The notes under the pieces were generated by a model. It worked only from the letters and a program-made list of their open reading frames with translations, did no database searches and had not been told where the DNA came from. From Prevotellamassilia sp. (GTDB lineage: Bacteria > Bacteroidota > Bacteroidia > Bacteroidales > Bacteroidaceae): 12,686 nt of DNA. Positions within the stretch are counted from its first letter, which is position 1; every line of letters begins with the position of its first letter. A program made the translations under genes and the position numbers. Positions 1-8,275 of this stretch are shown in pieces. Location: contig VSQE01000072.1 of assembly GCA_009775705.1 (NCBI GenBank), positions 1 to 12,686 of the forward strand. Reading direction: 5' to 3'.

Positions 1-1
1 A

Positions 2-60
2 TATTATATATAATACAAAGACAACAGGTTCCGGCATTGCGCCGGAACCTGTTGTCTTTG
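2..60 (-). terminator. Long-stem hairpin terminator after the outer-membrane pseudogene
   Basis: Arms 16-35 and 41-60 are perfect 20-bp reverse complements around the 5-nt loop 36-40. The hairpin lies 14 bp past the stop codon of the minus-strand barrel gene. Read on the minus strand it is followed by an AT-only palindrome (2-15) rather than a clean U-tract. Position and stem strength support a transcription terminator. The missing U-run means the mechanism, or a role in mRNA 3'-end protection, is uncertain. Confidence 0.7.
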
Positions 61-73
61 TGTAGTGGAGATG

Positions 74-2633
74 CTATTTTTTAGGTTGCTTGTTGAACTT
101 GTATATCACGTGCCCCATGAAGTAAGCCGGCAAGGCGTTGTTGTAGGTTTCGAAACGTCCTTGCGAGTTCATGTAGAAGGTGCGGTTGGAAAGCTGCCGC
201 AACAGGTCGAACCCATCGATCAAGACCGTGAGATTGACTTTTGCGATATGGCGCGACAGGCGGGCATTCCATACCAGTTTGTCGGTGTTGCCCGCCGGAT
301 CGGAAAAGCCGCGGTGGCCGTACATCTTCAGGCCGGTAGTAGCGGGCGCCGGTGGCAGGGTTGTAGGTGAAGCCGCGGGCAATGGCGTTGGCGGTGGTGT
401 TGAAGGAGGTCGAGGCACTGAACATGCGGTGTTTCTCTCCGTTGTTCAGTTGCAGTAAAATTTTCCAGTTGTGCGTCACGGCCGGTTTCAGGTCGGGATT
501 TCCCGTTGCCACGTTGAGCGGGTCGTTATCGTTAGGGAAGTCGAGCAGCTGGCCGATGAAGTCAGGCACCTGGGTATTTATACTGTAGTTGATTCTCCAT
601 TGTTTTTTTCTGTTGTCCCATATCCTCCAGAGCGAGAAGGAAGGATTGACGAAGACGTGTTTGACGCGCGTGTGCCGGTCGTAGGTGTATCGCCGGTGGT
701 AGACATTCTGGATGTTGATGTTCAGCGGTAGAATGGCATTCGCCTGCCACAGGTTGTTATCCTCCTCGTGTTCGTACTGCAATGTGGCCGCCAGTTCGTG
801 CCGTTGCGGGTCGAGCCGCTCGATGGATGAGTTCCGGTTGTCGTAGGTCTGTTCCATTGCCCATTCGGTTTCGGAGGGCAGGGTGCCGATGGCATTTTGC
901 GTGTCTTCTCCCCATCCGTCCAGTCTTTCCAACCGGTGAAGGGCGGTCTCTTTGTCGCTGTGCCCGCCGGTGAGTTTGTAGGACGGATGGAGAAAGAGCC
1001 GGTCCGTCAGACGGAGAAAGTAGATGGTGGCGTACAGGTTTTAGTTCAGTCCGTAGTTGGGCCGGGTGTGCTGGTAGCGGTTCTGAAAGTCGGAGGCCTT
1101 GTCCGAAGAGGGATAGTCGAGCCGGTAGTGGCGGAACGATTTCGTTTCCGACCAGTTGAAGTCGAAAGTGCCGTTGATGTACAGTTTGTGGAAGAAAACG
1201 CTGAAGTCGGCACCGCCGGAGACCCGATCGGAATTGTTTTTCGATGTTTGCAGGATGCGGTTCAGGGCGAGCCGGCGCAGCAGATTGCCCGAGGCCGGTC
1301 CCTGTATGCTGTCGGGCACGTGGCCGCCGGCGTACAGTTCCGGATTGCCGCTGAACGTGGCCGAGGCACTGCCGCTGCGGCTGTCGTTGCGGTAGAAATT
1401 TCCCCAGAGGTCTCCGCTCCACTGTATTTTTTCCTTGTGGATGTCCAGACGGTTGGAGAGATACAGTTGCGTGGAGCCCGAATGGCCGGTGGAGAGGCTG
1501 CGTCCGAAGGTGTTCCTGCCGGAGAGAAACTGCTCGTTGCTTTGTTCGGAATAGTTGTATGAGGAAGTATGCTTTCCGGTAAATTCCGTTCTCCATTTGA
1601 AGCCGCTCAGCTCGTCTTCGAACTGATAATCTATGCCGCCCAGTTTGTTGGTGAATGTGCCCGTGGGCATGTTCTCGGGTGTCCACGATGTGTTCTGTCC
1701 CGGGCGGCGGTTGTCGTTCAGATTGTTGATGTTACCCACGGCCACCAGTCGCGAGCGGGGTGTGAAGCGCATGGCGAACAGCCGGCCCATATAGCGGTTT
1801 TCCGTGCCGCCGCCGGCTTCGACATTGACGATGGTGCCGATGTGGTACTGCTTCTTCAGGTTCACGTCCATGACCAGTTTTTTCTCCTTTACCTTCGTGC
1901 CGGCATATTTGTCGAGGTCGCTCTCTTTGTCGTATACTTTTACGCCTTTCACCATGAAGGAGGGCAGGTTGTCGAGCATGAGCTGGCGGTCGCTGTCGAA
2001 GAAATCCTTCCCGTTGAGCAGGAGTTGTTCCACGTAGCGGCCGTTCACGTAGATTTCTCCCCCCCCTTCCTTCAGCTCCACGCCGGGCAGTTGGCTGATA
2101 AGGGCGTCGAGCATGGAGCCTTCGGCAAGGGACAGCGCGTCGGCGTTGTACACCAGCGTGTCGCCTTTCTGGTAGAACACCACTTTGGTGGCCGTCACGG
2201 TAGCTTCACCCAGCTTCCGTTCGTGTGGGGCGCGGCGCAGGAAAACCGGTGGCATTTCCTTCATGGACCAGGTATCCTTCAGCTTGTTGAAATTCTGGCA
2301 GGGAATAACGATGCAGGCCGCACGGTAGCCCTCAGCGCTGAGGCGGACAATGTAGGGACGGTCGCCGTGACGGGCCAGGTTGAAGTGCCAGGGAGCGCGC
2401 TTGCTGTTCCAGTTTTCCCGCTCGTTTGTTGTCATGGTGTCCACCACGGTGCTGTCGGCCGTCATCAGCTCGGCGAAGACGTCTTTCAGGCGTTCACGCG
2501 TCAGGTGGTTGAAGGCCTGCCCGAAGATGTGGTATGTCCGGTCGTTTTTAGGGGTTTGTGCGGAAAGTTCGGGAAAAATACTGCCGGCCTACAGCAAAAG
2601 GGGAAGCAGAATAATGAACGGTTTGTTTTTCAT
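74..2633 (-). pseudogene. Broken TonB-receptor-like outer-membrane beta-barrel protein (OMP_b-brl_3 type)
   Basis: The reading frame starts at ATG 2633-2631 with a signal-peptide-like start (MKNKPFIILLPLLL) and ends at TAG 76-74, roughly 850 codons. The N-terminal part resembles a carboxypeptidase-regulatory-like segment, followed by a plug-like region containing LISQLPGVEL, IYVNGRYVEQLLLNGKDFF and VKGVKVYDKESD. Then comes a long beta-barrel with alternating aromatic strands, ending in YKFNKQPKK. Three lesions interrupt it. TAG at 2591-2589 is codon 15, inside the signal peptide. TAA at 1043-1041 sits where Asn-[Tyr]-Asn would be natural, and the same frame reads on cleanly below it. A frameshift near 320-325 moves the frame so that RPEDV is followed by GHRGFSDP; the net change equals loss of two bases or gain of one. 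The intact family is involved in outer-membrane uptake or assembly; the substrate is unknown. The clean frame between lesions suggests recent decay. Sequencing error is a weaker explanation, given two substitution-type stops. Confidence 0.85.
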
Positions 2634-2689
2634 GGAGTATCGGATTGTTTTTTTCGGCCGGCGCGGCGGCTGGCTGTCCTGATAATTAT

Positions 2690-2711
2690 ATGTCTATATT
2701 ATTATAGACAT
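2690..2711. repeat. Inverted repeat in the predicted leader of the barrel pseudogene
   Basis: Arms 2690-2698 (ATGTCTATA) and 2703-2711 (TATAGACAT) are perfect 9-bp reverse complements with a 4-nt loop. The element lies 57-80 bp upstream of the barrel gene's ATG, between that gene and its candidate promoter. It could be an operator or a leader hairpin. There is no direct evidence for either. Confidence 0.45.
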
Positions 2712-2731
2712 CCGAGTCATCCGTTTTGTGA

Positions 2732-2739
2732 CAAATGTA
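2732..2739 (-). promoter_or_regulatory. Candidate -7 box for the barrel pseudogene
   Basis: Read on the minus strand this is TACATTTG, a full match to the Bacteroidetes -7 form TAnnTTTG, about 100 bp upstream of the ATG at 2633. No TTTG is visible at the usual 19-21 bp spacing, so only half of the promoter signature is present. Confidence 0.3.
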
Positions 2740-2845
2740 GTGTTTTTCTCCGGGGTGGAATTTTTGAAGAATTCCCGGAAAATCTCGTCATTCGGCATCT
2801 CACTATGGTTTGTCAGCGCCTGCTTCTAAAAAACGGGTCTTTTAT

Positions 2846-2876
2846 TTTGCTCTTCCCCCAGCTTGCTGTAACTTTG
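2846..2876 (+). promoter_or_regulatory. Bacteroidetes-type promoter of bipA
   Basis: TTTG at 2846-2849 and TAACTTTG at 2869-2876 match the Bacteroidetes -33/-7 pattern with 19 bp between them. Transcription would begin in the low 2880s and leave a short leader of roughly 25-30 nt before the ATG at 2910. The position just ahead of an intact housekeeping gene supports the call. Confidence 0.6.
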
Positions 2877-2909
2877 CACCCCGAAACAGATATTTTATAA
2901 GGTATTAGT

Positions 2910-4709
2910 ATGCAAGACATTCGTAACATTGCCATCATTGCCCACGTCGACCACGGAAAGACGACCCTTGTGGACAAGATGCTCCTTGCCGGCAACCTTT
3001 TCCGGCAGAACCAGAACGCAGGTGAACTTATTCTCGATAACAACGATCTTGAGCGTGAACGCGGTATCACCATCTTGTCCAAGAATGTTTCCATCAACTA
3101 CAAAGGGACGAAAATCAACATCATCGACACCCCGGGCCACTCCGATTTCGGCGGCGAGGTGGAGCGTGTGCTGAATATGGCCGACGGCTGCATCCTGCTG
3201 GTCGATGCCTTCGAGGGACCGATGCCGCAGACGCGTTTTGTCTTGCAGAAAGCCCTTCAGATAGGGCTTAAACCTATTGTGGTGGTGAACAAGGTGGACA
3301 AGCCCAATTGCCGCCCGGAGGAGGTGTACGAAATGGTATTCGACCTCATGTGCGACCTCAACGCCACGGAGGACCAGCTGGACTTTCCCGTGGTCTACGG
3401 ATCGGCCAAGAACGGCTGGATGGGTGAGAGCTATGACCAGCCTGCCGACAGCATTGACTATCTGCTTGAGAAGATCGTCGAGATCATACCGGCGCCGCAG
3501 CAGCTGGAGGGAACTCCGCAGATGCTCATCACCTCGCTCGATTACTCCAGCTACACCGGACGCATCGCTGTGGGACGCGTACACCGCGGTGCCATTGCCA
3601 AAGGCATGAACTGCACCATCGCCCACCGGGACGGCACGATGGAGAAGACGAAGATCAAGGAGGTACACACTTTCGAGGGCATGGGGCGGCAGGAGACTGC
3701 CAGTGTGGAGAGCGGCGACATCTGTGCCGTTGTGGGACTGGAGAATTTCGAGATCGGCGACACGATCTGCGATTTCGAGCAGCCCGAACCGCTGCCCACC
3801 ATTGCTATTGATGAGCCTACGATGTCGATGCTTTTCACCATCAACGACTCGCCGTTCTTCGGTAAGGAAGGAAAATACTGTACTTCCCGCCACATCAACG
3901 ACCGGCTGGAAAAGGAACTTGAAAAGGACCTGGCCCTGCGTGTGGAGAAGACCGAAGGAGCCGACCGCTGGATCGTTTCCGGCCGCGGCGTGCTCCATCT
4001 GAGCGTACTTATCGAGACCATGCGGCGCGAGGGCTACGAGATGCAGGTGGGACAGCCGCAGGTGATCTATAAGGAAATAGACGGACAGAAGTGCGAGCCT
4101 ATCGAGGAACTTACCATTAACGTGCCCGAGGAGTTTGCCTCGAAGATGATTGATATGGTGACGCGCCGTAAGGGCGAGATGACTTCCATGCAGAGCCTGG
4201 GCGACCGCGTGGACATAGAGTTCGACATCCCCTCGCGCGGCATCATCGGTCTGCGTACCAATGTGCTCACGGCCAGTCAGGGCGAGGCCATCATGGCCCA
4301 TCGCTTCAAGGAATACCAGCCTTACAAGGGCGACATACAGCGTCGTTCCAACGGCTCCATGATCTCGTTGGAGAGCGGTACGGCCTTTGCCTATGCCATC
4401 GACCATCTGCAAGACCGTGGCAAGTTCTTCATCTCGCCGCAGGACGAGGTGTATGCCGGACAGGTGGTGGGTGAGCACGTGCACGACAACGATCTGGTGG
4501 TGAACGTCACGAAGGCCAAGCAGCTCACCAACATGCGTGCCAGCGGTGCCGACGACAAGGCGCGCATCATCCCGCCCGTCATCTTCTCGCTGGAGGAAGC
4601 GCTGGAATATATCAAGGAAGACGAATATGTGGAGGTCACTCCCAAGTCGATGCGTATGCGCAAGACGATTTTGGACCATTTGGCCCGCAAACGCGCAGGA
4701 CGTGAGTAA
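2910..4709 (+). CDS. typA: Translational GTPase TypA/BipA
   Basis: A 599-residue protein, the usual length for TypA/BipA. This ribosome-binding GTPase of the EF-G/LepA group helps 50S subunit maturation and growth under stress or low temperature. The GTPase motifs are all visible: P-loop AHVDHGKTT (residues 11-19), switch I with RERGITI (49-55), DTPGH (73-77), NKVD (127-130) and SAK (165-167). A beta-barrel domain II follows (about 200-290), then EF-G-like domains III and V (about 300-480; RGVLHLSVLIETMRREGYE and PSRGIIGLRTN). The BipA-specific C-terminal domain follows (about 480-599), ending in a basic KRAGRE tail. No motif is missing. It stands alone, divergent from the broken barrel gene and convergent with copA. 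The start is supported by the promoter at 2846-2876 and by alignment of the P-loop near the N-terminus; the ribosome-binding site is weak, as is common in Bacteroidales. Confidence 0.97.
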   Translation: MQDIRNIAIIAHVDHGKTTLVDKMLLAGNLFRQNQNAGELILDNNDLERERGITILSKNVSINYKGTKINIIDTPGHSDFGGEVERVLNMADGCILLVDAFEGPMPQTRFVLQKALQIGLKPIVVVNKVDKPNCRPEEVYEMVFDLMCDLNATEDQLDFPVVYGSAKNGWMGESYDQPADSIDYLLEKIVEIIPAPQQLEGTPQMLITSLDYSSYTGRIAVGRVHRGAIAKGMNCTIAHRDGTMEKTKIKEVHTFEGMGRQETASVESGDICAVVGLENFEIGDTICDFEQPEPLPTIAIDEPTMSMLFTINDSPFFGKEGKYCTSRHINDRLEKELEKDLALRVEKTEGADRWIVSGRGVLHLSVLIETMRREGYEMQVGQPQVIYKEIDGQKCEPIEELTINVPEEFASKMIDMVTRRKGEMTSMQSLGDRVDIEFDIPSRGIIGLRTNVLTASQGEAIMAHRFKEYQPYKGDIQRRSNGSMISLESGTAFAYAIDHLQDRGKFFISPQDEVYAGQVVGEHVHDNDLVVNVTKAKQLTNMRASGADDKARIIPPVIFSLEEALEYIKEDEYVEVTPKSMRMRKTILDHLARKRAGRE

Positions 4710-4720
4710 TGTTTCGGATT

Positions 4721-4779
4721 TTTACAAGGCGTGTAAAACTTTTTACATGCCTTGTAAATTTTTTTACACGCCTTGTAAA
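4721..4779. repeat. Three 17-bp TTTACA...TGTAAA near-palindromes at a 21-bp period
   Basis: The copies are at 4721-4737, 4742-4758 and 4763-4779, so starts are exactly 21 bp apart. Each has the form TTTACA-N5-TGTAAA, with internal dyad symmetry in the outer six bases. Copy 1 (TTTACAAGGCGTGTAAA) is the exact reverse complement of copy 3 (TTTACACGCCTTGTAAA). Copy 2 differs from copy 3 at one base (T for C). Copies 1 and 3 can pair with copy 2 in the loop. The block starts 12 bp after the bipA stop codon and overlaps the left arm of the terminator by three bases. Confidence 0.9.
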
Positions 4780-4826
4780 AAATCGGTGTCCGGAGAATAG
4801 TAATACTACCGGACACCGATTTTTTT
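4777..4826. terminator. Bidirectional intrinsic terminator between bipA and copA
   Basis: The arms are 4777-4793 (AAAAAATCGGTGTCCGG) and 4809-4825, a perfect 17-bp pairing across a 15-nt loop. T-run 4820-4826 serves plus-strand transcripts from bipA, and the A-run 4777-4782 gives a U-tract for minus-strand transcripts from copA. The convergent layout of the two genes fits a shared terminator. Confidence 0.85.
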
Positions 4827-4846
4827 GTGTTCTTACAACACTTATA

Positions 4847-7045
4847 CTACAGTTTCAGGCGCAGGCTGTTGCAGACCACGCTGACGCTGCTCAGCGCCAT
4901 GGCTGCTCCGGCCAGCATGGGCGAAAGCTGGAAACCGAAAGCGGGATAGAGTGCGCCGGCGGCAATGGGGATGCCTATGAGGTTGTAGATGAAGGCCCAG
5001 AACAGGTTTTGCCGGATCACACCGACGGTGCGGCGCGACAGGCGGATAGCTTCGGGGAGCAGGCGCAGGTCGGGGCGGATGAGGGTCATCTGGGCGATGT
5101 CCATGGCCACATCGCTGCCGCCCGACATGGCGATGCTCAGGTCTGCGCGGGCCAGTGCGGCACTGTCGTTGATGCCGTCGCCGGCCATGGCAACGGTCCG
5201 TCCGGCCTCGTGCAGGAATTTCACGTAGTCGGCCTTTTCCTCCGGCAATACGCTTCCTTTGAAATGACTGATACCGGTCTCGCCGGCAATGTGGCGGGCG
5301 GTGGCTTCGGCGTCGCCGGTGAGCAGGTGGACCTCGATGCCCTTCTGTTGCAGGGTGGCCACGGCCTCGCGTGAGCCGTTTCTGACGCGGTCGGAAATGG
5401 CGATGAAGGCCAGTACTTCCCGGACTGAGGAGAACCAGATGACGGTGCGTCCCTGCTCTTCCAGACGGCGGGCCTTGGCCAGAAGTTCTTCGGGTGGCAG
5501 GATGCCGTTGCGGCGGAGCAGGGCGAGGTTGCCGGCATAGAAGACGGAACCTCCGCACCGGCCGCTGACTCCCAGTCCGGTCAGGGACATGAAATCCTCG
5601 ACCGGAAGGTTCTCTGCCTTTTCCCAGTGGCGTACGACGGCTTCGGCCAGCGGATGTTCCGACCGTCGCTCCAGCGAGGCGAGCACGGGGAGGGTGGCTC
5701 CGTTGTCGGTGGTCAGCACTTCCGTCACCTCGGGCCGGCCTTCGGTGATGGTGCCCGTCTTGTCAAGTACCACGGTGTCGATGCGGCGGGCCCTCTGGAG
5801 GCTCTCGGCATCGCGCACCAGAATGCCGCGCTCAGCGGCCCGTCCCATGCCAGCCATGAGGGCGGTGGGTGTGGCCAGCCCTAAAGCGCAGGGACAGGCG
5901 ATGACCAGGACGGTGACGGCGGCCAGCAGTCCGCGGGTGACACCTTCTGCGGGGGAGAGGGCGAGCCACAGGGTGAAGGTGAGCAGGGCAAGGGCAATGA
6001 CGGCAGGGACAAAGACGGCTGCAATGCGGTCCGTGATCCGCTGTACAGGAGCTTTGCTGTTTTGTGCGTTGCGCACCATGTCGATGATGCGGGCCAGCAT
6101 GGTCTCGCTTCCGACGTGTTCGGCGCGGTAGCGGAAACTGCCGCGGCCGTTCAGGGTTCCGGAAAAGACTTTCCGGCCGGCCTCCTTCAGGACGGGGACA
6201 GGCTCGCCGCTCATCAGGCTTTCGTCCACGTAGGAACTGCCTTCGGTGACGGTGCCGTCGACGGCGATCTTTTCGCCAGGTTTCACTTCCAGCAGATCGC
6301 CCGGGCGGACGGTTGCGATGGAGCGTTCGGCCTGAGAGCCGTCGGGCAGGATCACGGTGGTGGTATGGGGTTGCAGGCCGATGAGTTTTCGCAGCGAGGA
6401 GGCCGTGCTGCGTTTGGCGCGTTCTTCGAGCAGACGGCCTATGAGGATGAAGGTGATGACCCCGCAGGAAGAGTCGAAATAGACGTGCGGTTCCACGCCG
6501 CGCTCTGTCCAGAAGGAGGGGCAGAGCACGTTGAACACGCTGAAGACATAAGCGATGCCGGTGGACAGGGCCACCAGCGTATCCATGTTGGAGGTGTGCT
6601 GGCGGAGCTGGCGCCAGGCATTGACGAAAAACTCGCGGCCTGCACCGAAGACAACGGGTGTGGCCAGCGCCCATCCCGCAATCCGTGTTGCCGCGGATCC
6701 GCCGAGGGGCAGCATCGACACCGTCATCACTGCTGCCGACAGGAGAGCGGCCGTGAGCGCCCGTCGCCGCAGGGAACGGTAGTATTGCCGCCGGCGGTCT
6801 TCCAGTTCCTCCTTATGTTCTCCGATGAGCAGTTCGAATCCCATCGGGGCGAGGACCTCCTTCATTTGTGCGGGCGAAATTTCGGAGAGTCGGTAGCTGA
6901 CGCTGGCTTCGGCCGAGGCGAAATTGACTGTGGCCTCTGTCACGCCGGTCAGGCGCGACAGGGTGCGTTCGGCGCGTCCGGCGCAGGCGGCGCAGTGCAT
7001 TCCTGCAAGGGGGAAGCGTTCGTGTCGGATGGTTTCCTTTGTCAT
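4847..7045 (-). CDS. copA: Copper-exporting P1B-1-type ATPase (CopA-like)
   Basis: A 732-residue inner-membrane heavy-metal P-type ATPase that would pump Cu(I) (or Ag(I)) out of the cytosol. One N-terminal heavy-metal-associated domain carries GMHCAAC (residues 15-21; Cys18 and Cys21). Membrane segments follow from about residue 95. The actuator loop has MSGEP (278-282) in place of the canonical TGES, a usual variant in this subgroup. The metal-site motif CPC is at 384-386, the phosphorylation site DKTGT at 428-432 (Asp428), the nucleotide-domain HP at 464-465, TGD at 576-578 and GDGIND at 622-627. The last two helices carry YN (687-688) and M716 with SS (719-720), the signature of Cu(I) pumps. 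The gene starts 11 bp after the aspartyl protease stop on the same strand, so the two are probably co-transcribed. No copper regulator or chaperone gene is visible in the window. Confidence 0.95.
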   Translation of the reverse strand: MTKETIRHERFPLAGMHCAACAGRAERTLSRLTGVTEATVNFASAEASVSYRLSEISPAQMKEVLAPMGFELLIGEHKEELEDRRRQYYRSLRRRALTAALLSAAVMTVSMLPLGGSAATRIAGWALATPVVFGAGREFFVNAWRQLRQHTSNMDTLVALSTGIAYVFSVFNVLCPSFWTERGVEPHVYFDSSCGVITFILIGRLLEERAKRSTASSLRKLIGLQPHTTTVILPDGSQAERSIATVRPGDLLEVKPGEKIAVDGTVTEGSSYVDESLMSGEPVPVLKEAGRKVFSGTLNGRGSFRYRAEHVGSETMLARIIDMVRNAQNSKAPVQRITDRIAAVFVPAVIALALLTFTLWLALSPAEGVTRGLLAAVTVLVIACPCALGLATPTALMAGMGRAAERGILVRDAESLQRARRIDTVVLDKTGTITEGRPEVTEVLTTDNGATLPVLASLERRSEHPLAEAVVRHWEKAENLPVEDFMSLTGLGVSGRCGGSVFYAGNLALLRRNGILPPEELLAKARRLEEQGRTVIWFSSVREVLAFIAISDRVRNGSREAVATLQQKGIEVHLLTGDAEATARHIAGETGISHFKGSVLPEEKADYVKFLHEAGRTVAMAGDGINDSAALARADLSIAMSGGSDVAMDIAQMTLIRPDLRLLPEAIRLSRRTVGVIRQNLFWAFIYNLIGIPIAAGALYPAFGFQLSPMLAGAAMALSSVSVVCNSLRLKL

Positions 7046-7056
7046 GTATTGTTTTT

Positions 7057-8010
7057 TTATTCCTTTACGAGAAAGTCATAGAAGGGAGTGTACAGAAAAT
7101 GATTGGGTTCAAGATAGATTTTCGATTCGTTGAAGTCGATGAGCATATTAAATCTCTTCAGGAAGTTGTTGCCGATCATTCCGTCGATGTCTTCCTTGCT
7201 CAGCATTCCGACGGTCAGGGTGGAAAGTGCTCCCGGGATGCGGGGCAGACGGTAGTTGCCGATGACAACTTCATCGAAAAACACGTTTTTCAGCTCGCCC
7301 TTTCCGCCGTCGGAACTCTGTATGTGGGACGTGGCGAAGGACGGCAGGGCCGTCAGTAACTGATGTTTCCGGACAAAGGGAGTGTTGAGGTCTATGACCC
7401 TGTCCGATCCAGTATCTATTTCGAGTGTCAGCCGGTGGGTGCGGCCGCAGAGCTTGACGGGAATCCTAACAAACGGGACGTTGTATCTGTATTCAAACGG
7501 AAGGCAGATGAGGTGTTTCGTCTCCGGGCGCAGGTTCTCTTTGGGGTAGCAATAGATTTTGGAGTCATCGTAGTTGATTTCCACATTGAAGGCGGAGAGG
7601 GCGTTCAGTCCGAAAACTCCGTCCCAGTAGTCGGCGGGATAGGGCAGGTGTACGCATCCGGCGTTCTCGTAATGCACCGTGCCGGCCTGTACCGAGTTGT
7701 CGTGGCTGTAGATGGCAAGATTGTTGCCCGTAGTCCCGAGATTGCGGGAGGGTTCTCCGGCGTGGATCCTGCCTGCCAGACGGGGCGAGTTTGTGTTCAG
7801 CACGAGCGAGGAGGCGCCTGTGTCGACCAGAAACTTCAGCGAGTCGGACCCGTTGACGAAGGCGGTGATATAAATGCGGTGATCGGCGGTTTTTGTGAAA
7901 GGAATTTCTCCCACGGGTTGCCGCCGTATCATTCTGGCTGGCAGCGGAAGTACGTTTCCAGCCAGCAGAATGCAGATTGTCAGATAGGGCAGTCTGATTT
8001 TCATGGGCAT
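7057..8010 (-). CDS. Exported bilobed aspartyl protease family protein
   Basis: A 317-residue protein with a signal peptide (about residues 3-25: basic start, hydrophobic LTICILLAG, then PLPA) and no lipobox, so it is probably periplasmic. It holds two retropepsin-like halves. The first has FLVDTGASS (Asp63-Thr-Gly) and later GVFGLNAL (131-138) followed by VEINYDDSKIY. The second has LEIDTGSD (Asp199-Thr-Gly) and later GMIGNNFL (277-284) followed by MLIDFNESKIY. Each half thus repeats the whole DTG-to-SKIY pattern, and both catalytic Asp residues are kept, so a pepsin-like active site could form in one chain. The substrate is unknown. It is the first gene of a likely operon with copA. Two in-frame ATGs lie 6 bp apart (8010 and 8004); AGGA sits 5 nt before the first. 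A structural rather than proteolytic role is possible. Confidence 0.85.
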   Translation of the reverse strand: MPMKIRLPYLTICILLAGNVLPLPARMIRRQPVGEIPFTKTADHRIYITAFVNGSDSLKFLVDTGASSLVLNTNSPRLAGRIHAGEPSRNLGTTGNNLAIYSHDNSVQAGTVHYENAGCVHLPYPADYWDGVFGLNALSAFNVEINYDDSKIYCYPKENLRPETKHLICLPFEYRYNVPFVRIPVKLCGRTHRLTLEIDTGSDRVIDLNTPFVRKHQLLTALPSFATSHIQSSDGGKGELKNVFFDEVVIGNYRLPRIPGALSTLTVGMLSKEDIDGMIGNNFLKRFNMLIDFNESKIYLEPNHFLYTPFYDFLVKE

Positions 8011-8275
8011 TAGATCCTAAATTTTTGATGAATAAGTTTCAGCCGAAGGGACAAATATCGTACCTGTGCCAAGGGCACTTTCTTATGAACTCTTCGATTT
8101 GTCTCCTGCAAGTCTCGACAGAAGTAGATCTACAGGATTTATGTTTTCATGGTCATATCGGAGTTTTTCTTTATTGAATTTAATTTTACTGCGGGACTAA
8201 CCCAACGTAGATTTAACCTCTATCTTCGTTTGAAGTCACAATTTGTTACCTCAATAAAGAATAATAGAATGCGTA
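8011..8275. other. 265-bp intergenic region at the composition boundary
   Basis: This region separates the GC-richer protease-copA operon from the AT-richer AlbA_2 gene. It holds two small perfect palindromes, GTGCC-AAG-GGCAC at 8066-8078 and GTAGATCTAC at 8124-8133. A near-match to the -7 box (minus-strand GATATTTG, 8059-8052) is present, but no -33 box at the right spacing. No gene, tRNA or convincing terminator is seen. The 8066-8078 dyad, about 55-70 bp before the protease start, could be an operator for the operon, which is speculative. Confidence 0.4.

Noticed and set aside
757..1686. A 309-codon minus-strand frame inside the barrel pseudogene
   Set aside because: It is rich in Arg, Pro and His with no domain. 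The adjacent frame gives continuous beta-barrel sequence through the TAA at 1043-1041, so this is a shadow and not a frameshifted continuation.
1569..2900. A 443-codon plus-strand frame opposite the barrel gene
   Set aside because: It is antisense to clear barrel and plug sequence, with no domain and no promoter or ribosome-binding site.
2895..4679. A 594-codon open frame antisense to bipA
   Set aside because: It covers nearly the same span as an intact, motif-complete BipA on the other strand, has no recognisable domain and is His/Leu/Val-rich as expected of a shadow frame.
4721..4779. A CRISPR array reading of the 21-bp repeats
   Set aside because: The gaps between units are only 4 bp, one unit is inverted and no cas genes are nearby.
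4391..4816. A minus-strand frame with a repeated YKACKK / FYTPCK peptide
   Set aside because: The peptide repeat is created by the 21-bp DNA repeats (21 is a multiple of three). The rest is antisense to bipA, and it starts inside the terminator hairpin.
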